A DNA stretch of 64,000 nt from Hygrophila difformis (lineage: Eukaryota; Streptophyta; Magnoliopsida; Lamiales; Acanthaceae), in NCBI GenBank assembly GCA_030278955.1, contig JAOANR010000005.1:3639431-3703430 (forward strand), written 5' to 3'. A model generated the notes under the pieces. It was given only the letters and a program-made list of their open reading frames with translations. It had not been told where the DNA came from and did no database searches. Positions 33,729-44,571 of this stretch are shown here, piece after piece. The position numbers were made by a program, and so were the translations under genes. Position 1 is the stretch's first letter; each line of letters starts with the position of its first letter.

Positions 33729-34427
33729 ATGGAAGAATACTTTTATACCCCTGAAGAACTAAATATTGGTGTTTCAGACTAGGAAGGGAAAGCTAATCCT
33801 GTTCCAAAATAGGACAAACAAGCAAAACAATCTGGGGATGCAAGACCTTCGACCTCGTCGAAAAACATTGCAGAAACTAAGAAGTATTTTTGCGACAATA
33901 TTCCTCAACCAGTACCCATTAGCCCTGAAACAAGAAACTTTTTAGCAGAATACCATACCCTGAGCAACTACATATACTCTTTACCCAGACAAGAAACATC
34001 ATTCTACACAGAATTCACCAAATCCCTACATCCACAAGTAACTATTTTACCAGGCTGCGACCCAAACTTTGTTTCGAACTGTTTCAAATTCGGCTTTACC
34101 AGAACTATTTTCCTGTCCCCTTTACGAACCGAAATATTCAAATTACCTGTATTAATTGAAGCCCTAAACATAAGACCAAAAACCCAAAAACTGAAAATAT
34201 TTTCTATTAGTCCAGAAGTCAAACACTCTTCCTACCATCTTGCTATTGCAGAAGAAATCACTAAACCAGAAAGTTATCCTCAAGACTATGGAACCCCCAA
34301 AACAGAAATCTTCAATGACAAATACATCCACTTCAAAAGAGCAATGGGAATACGTGTTGTCCATGAACAAATGAAAAGACTATACAACGAAGGAGCAGGA
34401 ATTTTTTTGGAAATGAAGAAATCGTAA
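33729..34427 (+). pseudogene. Endogenous virus last ORF (transactivator position), broken
   Basis: ATG 33729 and TAA 34425-34427 lie in one frame of 232 codons, interrupted by TAG at 33780-33782 and at 33810-33812. After the second stop the frame is open for about 200 codons. Base composition is less A-rich than the upstream frames. The position, after RT and before the promoter, is that of the inclusion-body/transactivator protein in several genera. I do not see a decisive motif, so the assignment is by layout. Confidence 0.45.
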
Positions 34428-34618
34428 TGATTGAACAATTGAACACTCCAGGATTCAGATCAGGAAACTTAGCAGGACTAATTCAGAAATTTGACACATA
34501 CAATTTTGAATGCTAAGAAGAAGTCAAGAGTATCTGGAAGAAAGCTGTAGAAAAATCCACCACAAGTTTGAAGACAAGAACATTTCTTCGGAAAGAGACA
34601 ACGAAGTAAAGTAAGCAA

Positions 34619-34683
34619 TGACGACAAAGAGGACCAATGTAGCACTAAGAAGAGAATAATGCTGCAAGACATATGCCATGACG
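34619..34683 (+). promoter_or_regulatory. Two TGACG motifs upstream of the viral TATA box
   Basis: TGACG occurs at 34619-34623 and 34679-34683, about 230-290 bp before the TATA box. Paired TGACG words form as-1-type elements bound by TGA bZIP factors in caulimovirid promoters. The spacing here (60 bp) is wider than the classic as-1, so the role is only possible. Confidence 0.3.
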
Positions 34684-34909
34684 AAATTACACAAGAAAAC
34701 AAAGAAGAAAATCAATAAAAAAAAAAGTGAATTATTGAAGACAATAATGCATGGTGGCCACCGGATGAATTATTACATGAAGACAGCTCAAAGTGCATGA
34801 TTAAAGGAGAAAATGACAGCCACCGAACATCAATAATGGAGAAGAAAAGAAGGGAGAAGATAAGGCCACGTATCTCAATTCAGGACCATTAGATCTTCAG
34901 AAATTCATC

Positions 34910-35047
34910 TATAAAAGGAGGCAAGGCTTATGAAGAAGGCAGAATTGAAGATACCTACCATAGTATTCTTTCTCTTGCATTTCTTTGTAATCTTTAGTTC
35001 TCTCTGAATGATGTAAAACTATGAGTGATTTACTTGCTTTCAATAAA
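34910..35047 (+). promoter_or_regulatory. Endogenous virus core promoter and poly(A) signal
   Basis: TATAAAAG at 34910-34917 is followed 125 bp later by AATAAA at 35042-35047. In caulimovirids the pregenomic promoter lies just upstream of the poly(A) signal, so the RNA has a terminal repeat. This layout matches. Downstream to 35460 is non-coding leader-like sequence. It should lead to the primer site in a circular genome, but here it stops at the integration edge. Confidence 0.65.
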
Positions 35048-35529
35048 AAGATGATCGGCTAAGTACAATAGCCTGATCATTCGAGTAAATATCTTCGAGT
35101 ATATTTTTCTAAAGTCTACCAAAATTCTGAATATATGTGAGTGAGTGAAATATATGTTGAGAGTCATGTCATCGATACAATGATTTTCGAGAGATCATGC
35201 ATACCGGAGTAAGGTAGGAGGCCTGAAAGAAGGATAGCAGACGAGGAAAGAAGGTTACTCGTTGAAGGACTTGATCAGAAGTTTCAACCACAAAGCTTAT
35301 ACTACGGAAGCGAGGTAGACCCTGAAATTTTACTTTGAATGATAAATACTGTGAATGATCATGGCATATATTTCGATTATTTACGTTCTCTGCATAAGAT
35401 CATAAATAAAATCCATAACATAAACACAACAGAATATTTACTACAATACCAGTCTGTCACATTTCATATACTAGATTGTTCGATAAAAATATACAATACA
35501 CAAAACCACTAGATAAGAAGGATAAAAAA

Positions 35530-35604
35530 TATCATAAAAAATAATAATAAATAATTAATTAAATAATAAATAATAATAAATATTAATTAATAATAATCAG
35601 TTAA
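35530..35604. repeat. AAT/TTA-rich simple repeat
   Basis: Mostly AATAATAAAT-type repeats between the viral right edge and the first Helitron terminus. Endogenous pararetroviruses are often found beside such AT-rich DNA. Confidence 0.75.
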
Positions 35605-36229
35605 TCTATATATTAATAAAACCATTAGTGAACAACCTATCCTACATTTAATGTGGTATCTCCATTTCAAATTTTCAATTTTTATAGATTTTTGTATTTT
35701 TTAATTTATTTTAGAGTTTCTCATTTATTTATTTATTCATTATAGATTTTCAATTTTTGAAATATATGGAATTTTCAATTTATATGGAATCCCACAATAT
35801 TGTTCACTTTTAAAAAGATTTCAAAGATTTGAAATTTAAAATTTGAATAGATTTGAAAGATTTTGAATTATAAATTTATATAGAATTTATATCTATATAT
35901 ATTAATAAAACCATTAATGAACAACCTATCGTACATTTAATGTGGTGTCTCCATTTCAAATTTTAAATTTTTATAGATTTTTGCATTTTTTAATTTATTA
36001 ATTTTAGAGTTTCTCATTTATTTATTTATTCATTATAGATTTTCAATTTTTAAAATATATGGAATTTTCAATTTATATGGAATCCCACAATATTGTTCAA
36101 TTTTAAAAAGATTTGAAAGAATTGAAATTTAAAATTTAAATGGATTTGAAAGATTTTGAATTATAAATTTATATAGAATTTCAAATTCCAATTTATATGT
36201 ACTTATATCATTCTAATTGTATATAAATA

Positions 36230-36489
36230 CTTCTTCTATATTCAAAGATTTTTTACGGACCCACTTTTCATACAGTTCAGTGTACATTTTAAATCATGAA
36301 TAACTCAAGTTCAGTACAATTAAAACTTCTAAAATTTCGATATTTAAAAACTACACGACGAGACGAATCTAACAAGATCTCACTTTGCTATATTTTAACT
36401 TGTATAAGTATGATAAAACTTTAAATGAAAATTTGTATATAAATAGTAGCACATTTCCAAATGTCAACAACATTTGAATACGGAAGTAG
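36230..36489. mobile_element. MITE, ~260 bp (family shared with 40385 and 13.6-14.2 kb)
   Basis: Starts CTTCTTCTATATTCAAAG and ends CATTTGAATACGGAAGTAG, as imperfect inverted repeats flanked by TA. The interior includes AACTACACGACGAGACGAAT and AACAAGATCTCAC, which recur in the copy at 40385-40648 and in both arms of the palindrome at 13464-14431. Non-coding. Confidence 0.65.
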
Positions 36490-36655
36490 TAATATGAAAC
36501 TTATTTATATTTTATTATATTAAAAATTTATACAAACATTTATAATTATTAAGAAAATTGTGAAAATTCATTTATGTGAATAATTGGTTTACAATAAATT
36601 AACTATTTTCGTAAAAATATTAATAAAATAATGGGGTATATAAAGAGTTATTGGA

Positions 36656-37466
36656 GTGCGAATATATCCATTATTAAATAAAGAAGGAAAATCAAAGTTA
36701 TTTAATCTATTATTTAAGGAAGAATACATTAGTCTATGTTTTGACAGATTTGCAATTGACAGAAGAACAAATAAAAATCTAGCTTTGTTAAAAATTGAAA
36801 AGCTAATTGCTACAAATTCTATAAGTTTGAAACTTTTCTCTGGAATGCCGGTACCGGATGAAGTTTTAACGTCTGAAACAGATAATCTACTAATACTAAA
36901 AGAGCCATATTATAATAAGAAAAAAATGATGACATATCATACTAAGTTGTTACTTTTATTGATTGATAAGCAAACAATACAATAAGATAATTTTTACAGT
37001 TAATAGTGGTGAGGGTGTATTCTTTTTTCTTTATGTGGTGGAACTTGCAATACATTTATCTGGAAACTATTATGTTCAGTCCTTCGCGGAGGCGCGATAC
37101 TATATTGCTTATAGCATCCAGTGGAAGAGCATCACTACTTCTTCCAAGAGGTAGGACTGTACATTCTAAATTTAGTATTCCACTATATTGTGATGAGAAT
37201 TCTACCTACAAAAAATTTACTCTAGAAAATGATTTAACCTCTCTTATAATTAAAACAAAGGTCATTCTTTAGGATGAAAATGCTTGATTGGTATAATGAT
37301 TATGAGCCCATCTTATTTAACCAAATTTCTCATTCAATTTCAGAAAAGAAAATTTTTACTCGCAGTTTGTTTGGCTATGACTATAAATATAAGTCTTTGT
37401 CAATCTTTAAAAAATGTTGGACTCTATCTTCCAGGACCGGTTTTTAGAGGGGACTCGAAGCATTAA
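36656..37466 (+). pseudogene. Helitron helicase remnant, inner element
   Basis: Broken frames carry pieces of a Pif1-type Helitron helicase. The first frame (36656-36985) holds a region upstream of the ATPase core. At about 36990-37150 lies a damaged nucleotide-binding region with IASSGRASLLLPRGRTVHSKF. At 37340-37466 is the C-terminal ACLAMTINISLCQSLKNVG block, equivalent to the AMTINKSQGQTL block of intact helicases. The part normally between Walker B and this block is displaced downstream. It cannot be functional. Confidence 0.7.
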
Positions 37467-39150
37467 TATGCAATTAAGATGGATTAACTCAATATACAAT
37501 AAGAAATATTGTCTTAATGAAATTCATACATGTCAAAAAAATTGCAAAATGAATACTTCATGCAGGTGATGGTAATTGGTAAAACTGGTATTGATCTGGA
37601 GATGTACAATCACGTGTGACATTTCAAGATGATTTTCTTATGAACTCTACGGGTCGAAAATTGTTGAGAATATATATACAAGTATAAATTTTACCACTTC
37701 ATATCCAAATATTTTTAAAGATGTTGCTATTCTAGCCCCTACAAATGAGATATATATTGATACGATCAGTGATTACATCATGGAACATATGTCTGCAAAT
37801 GAAAAGATATATCTCAGTTCTAACAATATTTGTTAAGATGATGAAATTATATATAATGACGATGAAATATTTTCACCGGAACATCAAAGTATGATCAAGC
37901 TTTTAGGATTATCTAATCATGAAATAAAGTTGAAGGATGACTGCATAGTCATATTTCTTAAAAATATAGATTCTCAAATAAATTATGCAATGGAAGCACG
38001 TTGATAACAAACAAGATGCGAAACCATACAATTAAGGCTAAATAATTTTGGGAAACCATGAAAGTAGAAAATTTTTGAGATTATAAGCCTGTTGGATTTA
38101 ACCAAATTCTCATTTGATTTTAAAGGAGAAAAAAAACCCACTTTGTTTTACTATGATTATAAACAAAATTCAATGTTAATCTTTAAAGAAGATTGAACTC
38201 TATTTTTCAAAACCAATTTTTAGCTTTGAACAATTATATGTTGTGATATCACGTGTCACTAGCAAGAAAGGAATCAAAGTATTAATATTTAATTAAGATG
38301 GATTAACTCAAGATACTATAAAAAATGTTGTTTACAATAAAATTTATATATAAAATAATTTGCAATATGAATACTTGATGTAGGTGATGGTAACCGGTAT
38401 TGATCTTGGAGATGTAGTCAGATGTGATATTTTTGGATACTATTCTTATAAACTCTACGAGTGATCCTATATAAGCATTTTTTTAGTGTATATTTCAAAA
38501 TGCATCACTTCAAATATAGACATTTTTAAAGATAGGTGCTATACTAGCCCCTTCCAATGAGATGAGTTGATACAATTAATGATTACATCATGTAATGTCT
38601 GTCTGCAAATGAAAATTTATATCTCAGTTCTAAAAATATTTGTCAAGAGGATAAAAGCATGGAAAATGACAATGAAATATTTTCATCAGAATATCTAAAC
38701 ACGATCAAGTATTCTGGACTACTGAATCATAAAATAAAGTTGTATGAGGATTGTATAGTCATTCTTTTTAGGTATATAGATCAATCAAATAAATTATACA
38801 GTGGAAGCATATTGATAGTAACCAAGATGCGAAACCATATAATTGAGGTTAAACTAATTTTGGGAAACCATGAAAGTTGAAAATTCTTGATTGGTAGAAT
38901 GATTATGAGCCCGTCTGATTTAATCAAATTCTCAATTCGATTTCAGATGAGACACTTCTCATTCGCAGTTTGTTTTGCTATGCAATATAAAGAAAAGTCA
39001 ATGTCAATCATTAAAGAATGTTGAATTCTATCTTCCAAAACCTGTTTTTAGCAATGAACAGTTATATGTTGCCATATCTCGTGTTACTAGCAAGTCGAGA
39101 CTCATAGTATTAATATTTTATATTTAGTTAAGATAGATTAATTCAATATA
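37286..39150 (+). repeat. Three tandem ~0.8-kb helicase-tail units, inner Helitron
   Basis: A landmark beginning GATTGGTA(T/G)AATGATTATGAGCC, or its eroded form, recurs at 37286, 38078 and 38889, a spacing of 792 and 811 bp. Each unit contains the C-terminal helicase block (AMTINKSQ-like, then a YVALSR-like end). It is followed by the piece that normally precedes it, with APTNE and a conserved segment such as VTKMRNHIIEVKLILGNHES at 38816-38878. All copies are frameshifted. The tail of the gene was therefore amplified in tandem. Confidence 0.7.
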
Positions 39151-39220
39151 CTACAAGAAACGTTGTTTACAGTGAAATTTTCAGCAAATTATAAGGAAAA
39201 TTTTCATATCATTCTTAATA

Positions 39221-39420
39221 CTCCCTCCGTCCCATTTGAGGTGTCACATTTCTTTTGGACTCGATATTTTAGGTAGAATGAATTATTGTGTTAAAGTGGA
39301 GTAAATAGCTAATGTCATGTTTGTTTGAAGGAGTAAAAATTTTCTAAATAAAGAAATGTGACAATTGAAGTGGGACAGACTAAAATAAAAAATGAGACAT
39401 TTGAAATGGGACGGAGGGTG
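39221..39420. mobile_element. Stowaway MITE, 200 bp
   Basis: The termini CTCCCTCCGTCCCA and TGGGACGGAGGGTG are inverted repeats with TA on each side (39219-39220 and 39421-39422). The outer Helitron has the homologous position without the insertion at 43294-43302 (CTTAATACTTAT), a natural empty site that confirms the boundaries. Confidence 0.9.
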
Positions 39421-40042
39421 TACTTATTTAAATTTATTTAAATTTAAATAAAATTTTAAATTAAATAAAATATAATTTTATTATTTATTTTTATTGATCT
39501 GCTAGGTTTGTACGGGACAATCCACAAGAAGACGGTTTAATATAATTTCTCTATTAGTTATAAAAATAATTAAATTATAATTATCATATATTCTCTATTA
39601 GTTTCATATGATATAAGTATATATATTATATATAAAATATATAATTATACCCGTCGAATCTCGACGGGTTACTTACTAGTTAAATAAAAATAAATAAACA
39701 AATAAATAAAATACGAAATTAAGGATATTTTAATATTTTCCATCGATCATTTTAGAATAGGTTAATCTTTAAATGTTAATTAAGTTTCAAAGTTTTGGGG
39801 TCCTATCTCTAAACTTATGAAAAGGGGCTCCTTGACCTTAATACCATATTTCAAGAGGTCCCTCTCTTTAAAAGCCCCTTAATTTGAGTGCAGATAATTG
39901 AAGCATCGATTATTTATTTAACAATCATTACTCCAAGATGGGCTGCAAAATTGACCGAACATGGTTCAATAGACTATTAAAGGTAATGGAAGCCCAATGT
40001 TGATTTGGGTACTAATTGATTGACCATGTTATCAGTTTTTGC

Positions 40043-40162
40043 ATGAATACTCATTTTCAGTTTGTTGACATGAATACTCATTTTCAGTTTTGCGACATGA
40101 ATACTCATTTTCAGACTATAAATTTCAAGGTTTTAAACTATAGGATTATTATGACATGAATA
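40043..40162. repeat. Short tandem repeat ATGAATACTCATTTTCAG
   Basis: The word (GAC)ATGAATACTCATTTTCAG occurs four times between 40043 and 40170, with spacings of about 27-30 bases for the first three and a longer gap before the fourth. It lies in the segment of the outer Helitron that is absent from the inner one. No function is evident. Confidence 0.75.
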
Positions 40163-40384
40163 CTCATTTTCAGTTTTTGCACCATATAATTATTATGACG
40201 AGGTTCTGCACTAGCAACTAAGAATCATGCTGCGTTTATGTTTCAATATGGTGATCATATTGTAATACCCATAATTTCGTGTAGGTTTGGTCTCACTTTT
40301 TGGTTATATTTTCCTGAGTGTGTTAAATGATGTAATCAAAATGTACATTGCACATCATATTTATTTATTAATGTTAAAAATATA

Positions 40385-40648
40385 CTACCTCCATATTCAA
40401 ATATTTTTTACGAACCCACATATCACACAGTTCAATGCACATTTTAAACCATTAATAACTCAAGTTCTATACAAGTAAAAATTCTAAAAGTTCGATATTT
40501 AAAAACTACACGATGAAGTAAATCTAACAAGATTCCATTTGGCTATATATTTTAACTTGCATATAATTATAATAAAACTTTAAGTGGAAGTCTGTATGTG
40601 AATAGTAGCATATTATTAAACGTCAAATATATTATGATACGGAGGTAG
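40385..40648. mobile_element. MITE, 264 bp (same family as 36230)
   Basis: Inverted termini CTACCTCCATATTCAAAT and ATACGGAGGTAG are flanked by TA (40383-40384 and 40649-40650). The interior matches the copy in the inner Helitron. The flanking sequence differs, so this is an independent insertion rather than a copy carried over. Confidence 0.8.
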
Positions 40649-41088
40649 TATTAATGTGTATATAGCAATCCCAATTTTGAGTTTTTAAAAGATTTGGAAT
40701 TTCAAATTTATATGGAATTCACAGTGTACATATGGAATTTATATTAAAAGATACATTAGTGAATATATGGAAAATATTTGTATATATTAATTAATGTATA
40801 TAGCCATATTTTCACAAAAATATGTCACTTCTCCTAAAACTAATATACAATTATATAGTTGCTAATTGTTAAAAAAATATAAAAACTAATACAAAACAAT
40901 TATAATTATTAAGTGAATTGTGAAAATTTATATTCTATCGATACATTGGTTTGGAGTAAATTAATTATTTTTGTAAAGCATATTATAAATAAAAGATCAG
41001 ATATATAAATAGTTATTGGGGTGCGAATAGATTCATGAATAAATAAAGAAGGAAATTTTAATTTTTTTAATATATTTTTTAAGAAATA

Positions 41089-41385
41089 CTCCCTCTGTTT
41101 TATAATAAATATAACAATAGAAAATGACACGGGATTTAGGTAAGTTAATAAAATTGATTTAGTTGAAAAATACAATAATTAAATAAATAAAATAAGATGA
41201 GTCACATTTCACTTTATTCCTTTTGAGTTTGATTTTAGTGGATATCAAAAAATTATTAATTTAAGTATAATTAGTAAAAATTATTAACCTTCAAAACATT
41301 TCAAATATGGTAACGTAACCCTTATTTCCAAACACCCAAAAAAGGAAAGTGTAACACTTAAAAAAAAAGTAAAAAAACAGATGGA
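41089..41385. mobile_element. Probable Stowaway-like MITE, ~297 bp
   Basis: It begins CTCCCTCTGTTTTATAATAAA after TA (41087-41088), and the right end reads as a rough inverse (GTAAAAAAACAGATGGA). Comparison with the inner Helitron shows this stretch as an insertion in otherwise collinear helicase sequence. The right TA has been lost or mutated, so the end is approximate. Confidence 0.5.
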
Positions 41386-43260
41386 TCAATTCATTAATCT
41401 ATATTTTAACATATTTACAATTGACGGAAAAACAAATATAAATCTAGCTTTCTTAAAAATTGAAATGCTAATTGTTGCAAATTCTATAAGTTTGAAAAAT
41501 TTTCTCTGGAATGCCGTACTGAATGAAGTTTTAACGTTCGAAACAGATAATCTATTGATACTAGAAGAGATATATTATAATAAAGAAGAAATTAAGGCGG
41601 ATCATGTTAAGCTACTACCTTTGTTGATTAATATAATAAATAATGTATTTAGTTGATAGTGATGAGGGTTTATAATTTATCTAGAAAATATTATGTTTAG
41701 CCCTTAATGGGAGAGGTGATATTATATTGCCTGTAGAGCATCCAGTGGAATAGCACCCATACTGCTTCCAAGAGGTAGGACTATACATTCTAGATTTGGT
41801 ATTCCACTAGATTGTGACGAGAATTTTACTTGCAAAAAACTTACCCAAAAAATTATTTAACATCTATTCTCATTAAAACAAAACTCAATATTTGGAATGA
41901 AATTCTTGATTGGTAGAATGATTATGAGCCCGTCTGAATTAACCAAATTCCCCATTCATTTTCTGAGGAAAAAATTCCTACTCGCAGTTTGTTTTAATAT
42001 GACTATAGGAAAAGGAAAAAAAAAAGTCAACGTCAATCTTTAAAGAAGGTTGGACTCTATCTTGAAAAACCATATCAGTGATATGTTGCAATATCTTGTG
42101 TCACTGGAAAGAGACGACTCGAAGTATAAATTAAGTATATAATTAAGATGGATTAACTCAAGATACAACAAGAAATGTTATTTACAATATATATGACAGA
42201 AATTTGCACAATGCATACTTCATTTAGGTTATGGTAATAGTTGGTATTGATATTGGAGATGTACAATTACATGTGACATTTCTATATGAGAATTTTTTAA
42301 ACTCATCTACAGGAGATCCTATAGCGGCAATTGTTGAGAGACTTATACAAATATAAACTGCACTACTTCAGATCCAGACATTGTTACTATATATTAACCC
42401 CTACCAATGAGATCGTTGATAAGATCAATGATTACGTCATGGAACATACGTCTGTAAATGAAAATGCATATATATATATCAATTCTAACAATATTTGTCA
42501 AGACGATGAAAGCATAAATAATAACAATAAATTATTTTCACTGAATATCTAAGCATGATCAATTGTTTGGACTACCAAATCATGAAATATAGTTGAATGA
42601 GAGCTGCATGGTCATACTTTTTAGGAATATAGATCCATCAAATAAATTATGCAATGGAAGTAGGTTGATAGTAACCAAGATGCGGAACCATATAATTGAG
42701 GTTAAACTAATTTTCGGGAAACCATGAAAGTAAAAAATTCTTGATTGGTAGAATCATTATGAGTCTATTTGATTTAACCAAATTTCTCATTTGATTTCAG
42801 ATGAAAAAAAATTATCACTCGCAGTTTGTTTTGCTTTGATTATAAACAAAATTCAATGTCAACATTTAAAGAATGTTGGACTTTATCTTCCAAAACCAGT
42901 TTTAGTTATGTTGCAATATTTCGTGTCCCAAGAAAGATGTGACTCAAAGTATTAATATGCAATTAAGAATGACTAACTTAAGATATCACAAGAAATGTTA
43001 TTTACAATGAAGTTTATATATGACAGAAAATTTGCAAAATAGATATTTGATGTAGATGACATTAAAGCTGATATTGATTTTGAAGATATATAATCAGATG
43101 TGACATTTTCGGACGATATACTTATAAACTCTATGGGTGATCTTATATCGGTTATTTTTTAGAGTACATATATAAATATAAACTGCACCACTCCAAATTC
43201 ACACATTTTTAAAGATAGCTATTATAGCCCCTACCAATCAGATTTTCAGCAATTAAATTT
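41386..43260 (+). pseudogene. Helitron helicase remnant, outer element, with two tail units
   Basis: Broken helicase frames run collinear with the inner element. The pre-core segment is at 41381-41656. A nucleotide-binding and SSG region follows at about 41680-41870 (ASSGIAP and LPRGRTIHS-like). The GATTGGTAGAAT landmark is at 41908 and 42743, 835 bp apart. The frame at 42331-42552 carries the APTNEIVDKINDYVMEHTS segment and is the clearest surviving piece. Stops and frameshifts are frequent. From 43260 to 43630 the sequence is the non-coding 3' end of the Helitron. Confidence 0.65.
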
Positions 43261-43631
43261 TCAGCAAATTATGTGGGAATTTTTCATATTATGCTTAATA
43301 CTTATATTTAAATTTTGTTTTATCTTAACTTAAATTTAAAATTAAATGAAATATTATTTTAATAATTATTTTTATTAATTTGTTAGATTTATATCGGACA
43401 AGCAACAGAAGCTAAAGAATACGGTATAACATGATTTCTTTGTTAGTTTTTAAAAATAATTAAATTATATTATCATATACACCCTCTTTTGAATATATAT
43501 ATATATACAAAATAATTACACATTTTTCATTACTCAAAATATAATTTATTATTACTGTATATAATATAAGAATATATATTACATAAAATATATAGTTATG
43601 CCCGTCGAGTCTCGACGGGTTAATTACTAGT

Positions 43632-44311
43632 TAACCATTAAAAATGTGTATCAGCATACGTTCTGAGTGAGTCCGTAACAAAATCAATGAACCTAATAAG
43701 AAAATTGAATTAAGGAAAACAAGCATCTCTCTCACAATAGCTCGTTTTAATTATTGACAAAACAAATTTTGAATCAACTCATTTATGATACAAAATAGCT
43801 TAATGGATGTGCCATAGGTCATATAATGAGTCCATAGTCCATACACCATCTCTTGTTACTTCTCAAATTTATTATTCCCTCCCTTCAGTTGGCATGCCAT
43901 GACAATTATCTTCAAATGGGTTATGAATGTTTTTATTACACACTAAGACTAACCAAACCTCTAAAATAAGCCTAACCTCACCAAATCCAATATTGGAGTG
44001 TAGGCTCAACGTTGTTGATGCTTTGATATGAATAATGAAAAATAGTAAGGACCAGAGTGAAGAAAAATAGCTCGCTCCTAATCCAACGCCACATAGGATA
44101 AAACATAGTATTCAACAATGAGCAAAATGTGTCAATTTCTAAGCACAGCGTCTCATTACAGTCGAGTAATTCACATTCCAAACAGCATATTGCAAATGTA
44201 AAAAGGCTTTGATGATTCAACAATAAAAGCATAGGCCTGACTTCTAATTAATCCTCTCAAAATTTGAACATGAAACAATATCTTCTAGTCAAACATGTAA
44301 ACCTGTTGAGT
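43632..44311. other. Interval between Helitron and SEC61-beta, probable 3' UTR
   Basis: No coding frame of note. On the minus strand it lies directly downstream of the SEC61-beta stop. AATAAA on the minus strand at 43932-43937 could be its distal poly(A) signal, about 375 bases after the stop; a nearer signal may be used. Confidence 0.4.
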
Positions 44312-44563
44312 TTACTCTTTGCGGACAAAGTAGAGCTTACCCATGACATGGAGTACTGCGACAAAAGCTATGAAGCCAATGCTCATCACAAGGACGACAT
44401 TGGGAGAGATTTTGAGTCCCGGAGCATCATCAGTGTAAAATTGGAGCATGGTTCCACCTGCTCCTCCTGCAGCGCCGCCACCACCACCAGTTCTCCTACG
44501 GCGAAGATTAGCTGCAGCTGCTGCTGCAGTTCCTCTCTGAGGTGCCGCTCCACCTGCTGCCAT
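44312..44563 (-). CDS. SEC61B: Protein transport protein SEC61 subunit beta (83 residues)
   Basis: SEC61-beta is the small tail-anchored subunit of the endoplasmic-reticulum translocon, contacting SEC61-alpha and helping pass nascent chains. The frame has a Gly/Ala-rich basic N-terminus ([17 protein letters not shown], then a Gly run) and the conserved stretch [21 protein letters not shown] single C-terminal membrane span ([21 protein letters not shown]) ends in YFVRKE. Length and layout are normal for plants. The ATG at 44563 is preferred over the longer upstream frame, which would read into intron; the acceptor TTGTAG|C lies 8 bases before it. The leader exon ends at 45525 (AAAG|GTAGGC), giving a 953-bp intron. 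The protein appears intact. Confidence 0.95.
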   Translation of the reverse strand: MAAGGAAPQRGTAAAAAANLRRRRTGGGGGAAGGAGGTMLQFYTDDAPGLKISPNVVLVMSIGFIAFVAVLHVMGKLYFVRKE

Positions 44564-44571
44564 TTCTATAG

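Larger units (their letters stand above)
17950..35460 (+). mobile_element. Endogenous caulimovirid-like pararetrovirus, split by Copia copy A
   Basis: Left and right parts (about 17950-21543 and 30489-35460) together hold most of a plant double-stranded DNA reverse-transcribing virus genome, now decayed. In order I see a tRNA-Met primer site, three small ORFs, a coat protein with zinc knuckle, a movement protein, retropepsin-like domains, RT-RNase H, two further ORFs, and a TATA/poly(A) region. The reading frames are strongly A-rich, unlike the flanking DNA. Many in-frame stops and frameshifts show that it is inactive. Coat before movement protein is the order I associate with cavemovirus/solendovirus-like genomes rather than badnaviruses; the genus is not determined. 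Both boundaries are approximate. A simple AT repeat follows the right end. Confidence 0.85.
35892..39679 (+). mobile_element. Inner degenerate Helitron (3.8 kb)
   Basis: The 5' end is TCTATATATATTAATAAAACC at 35892, preceded by A35891. The 3' end has the hairpin CCCGTCGAATCTCGACGGG (39650-39668), then TTACTTA and CTAG (39676-39679), followed by T39680. The first ~290 bp is a close copy of 35605-35891. It contains a MITE (36230-36489), decayed Pif1-type helicase sequence with three tandem ~0.8-kb C-terminal units, and a Stowaway MITE (39221-39420). Confidence 0.8.
35605..43630 (+). mobile_element. Outer degenerate Helitron (35605-35891 plus 39680-43630)
   Basis: The 5' end is TCTATATATTAATAAAACC, preceded by A35604. 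The 3' end is the hairpin CCCGTCGAGTCTCGACGGG (43601-43619), then TTAATTA and CTAG (43627-43630), followed by T43631. These are textbook Helitron termini with insertion between A and T. A second pair of ends inside (35892 and 39679) suggests that another member of the same family inserted 287 bp from the 5' end. About 600 bp at 39690-40280 has no counterpart in the inner copy and contains a short tandem repeat. The 40.9-43.3 kb part holds decayed helicase sequence. Confidence 0.75.

Noticed and set aside
40043..40162. CRISPR-like array
   Set aside because: Four short repeats with irregular short spacers in a plant nuclear context; an ordinary tandem repeat.
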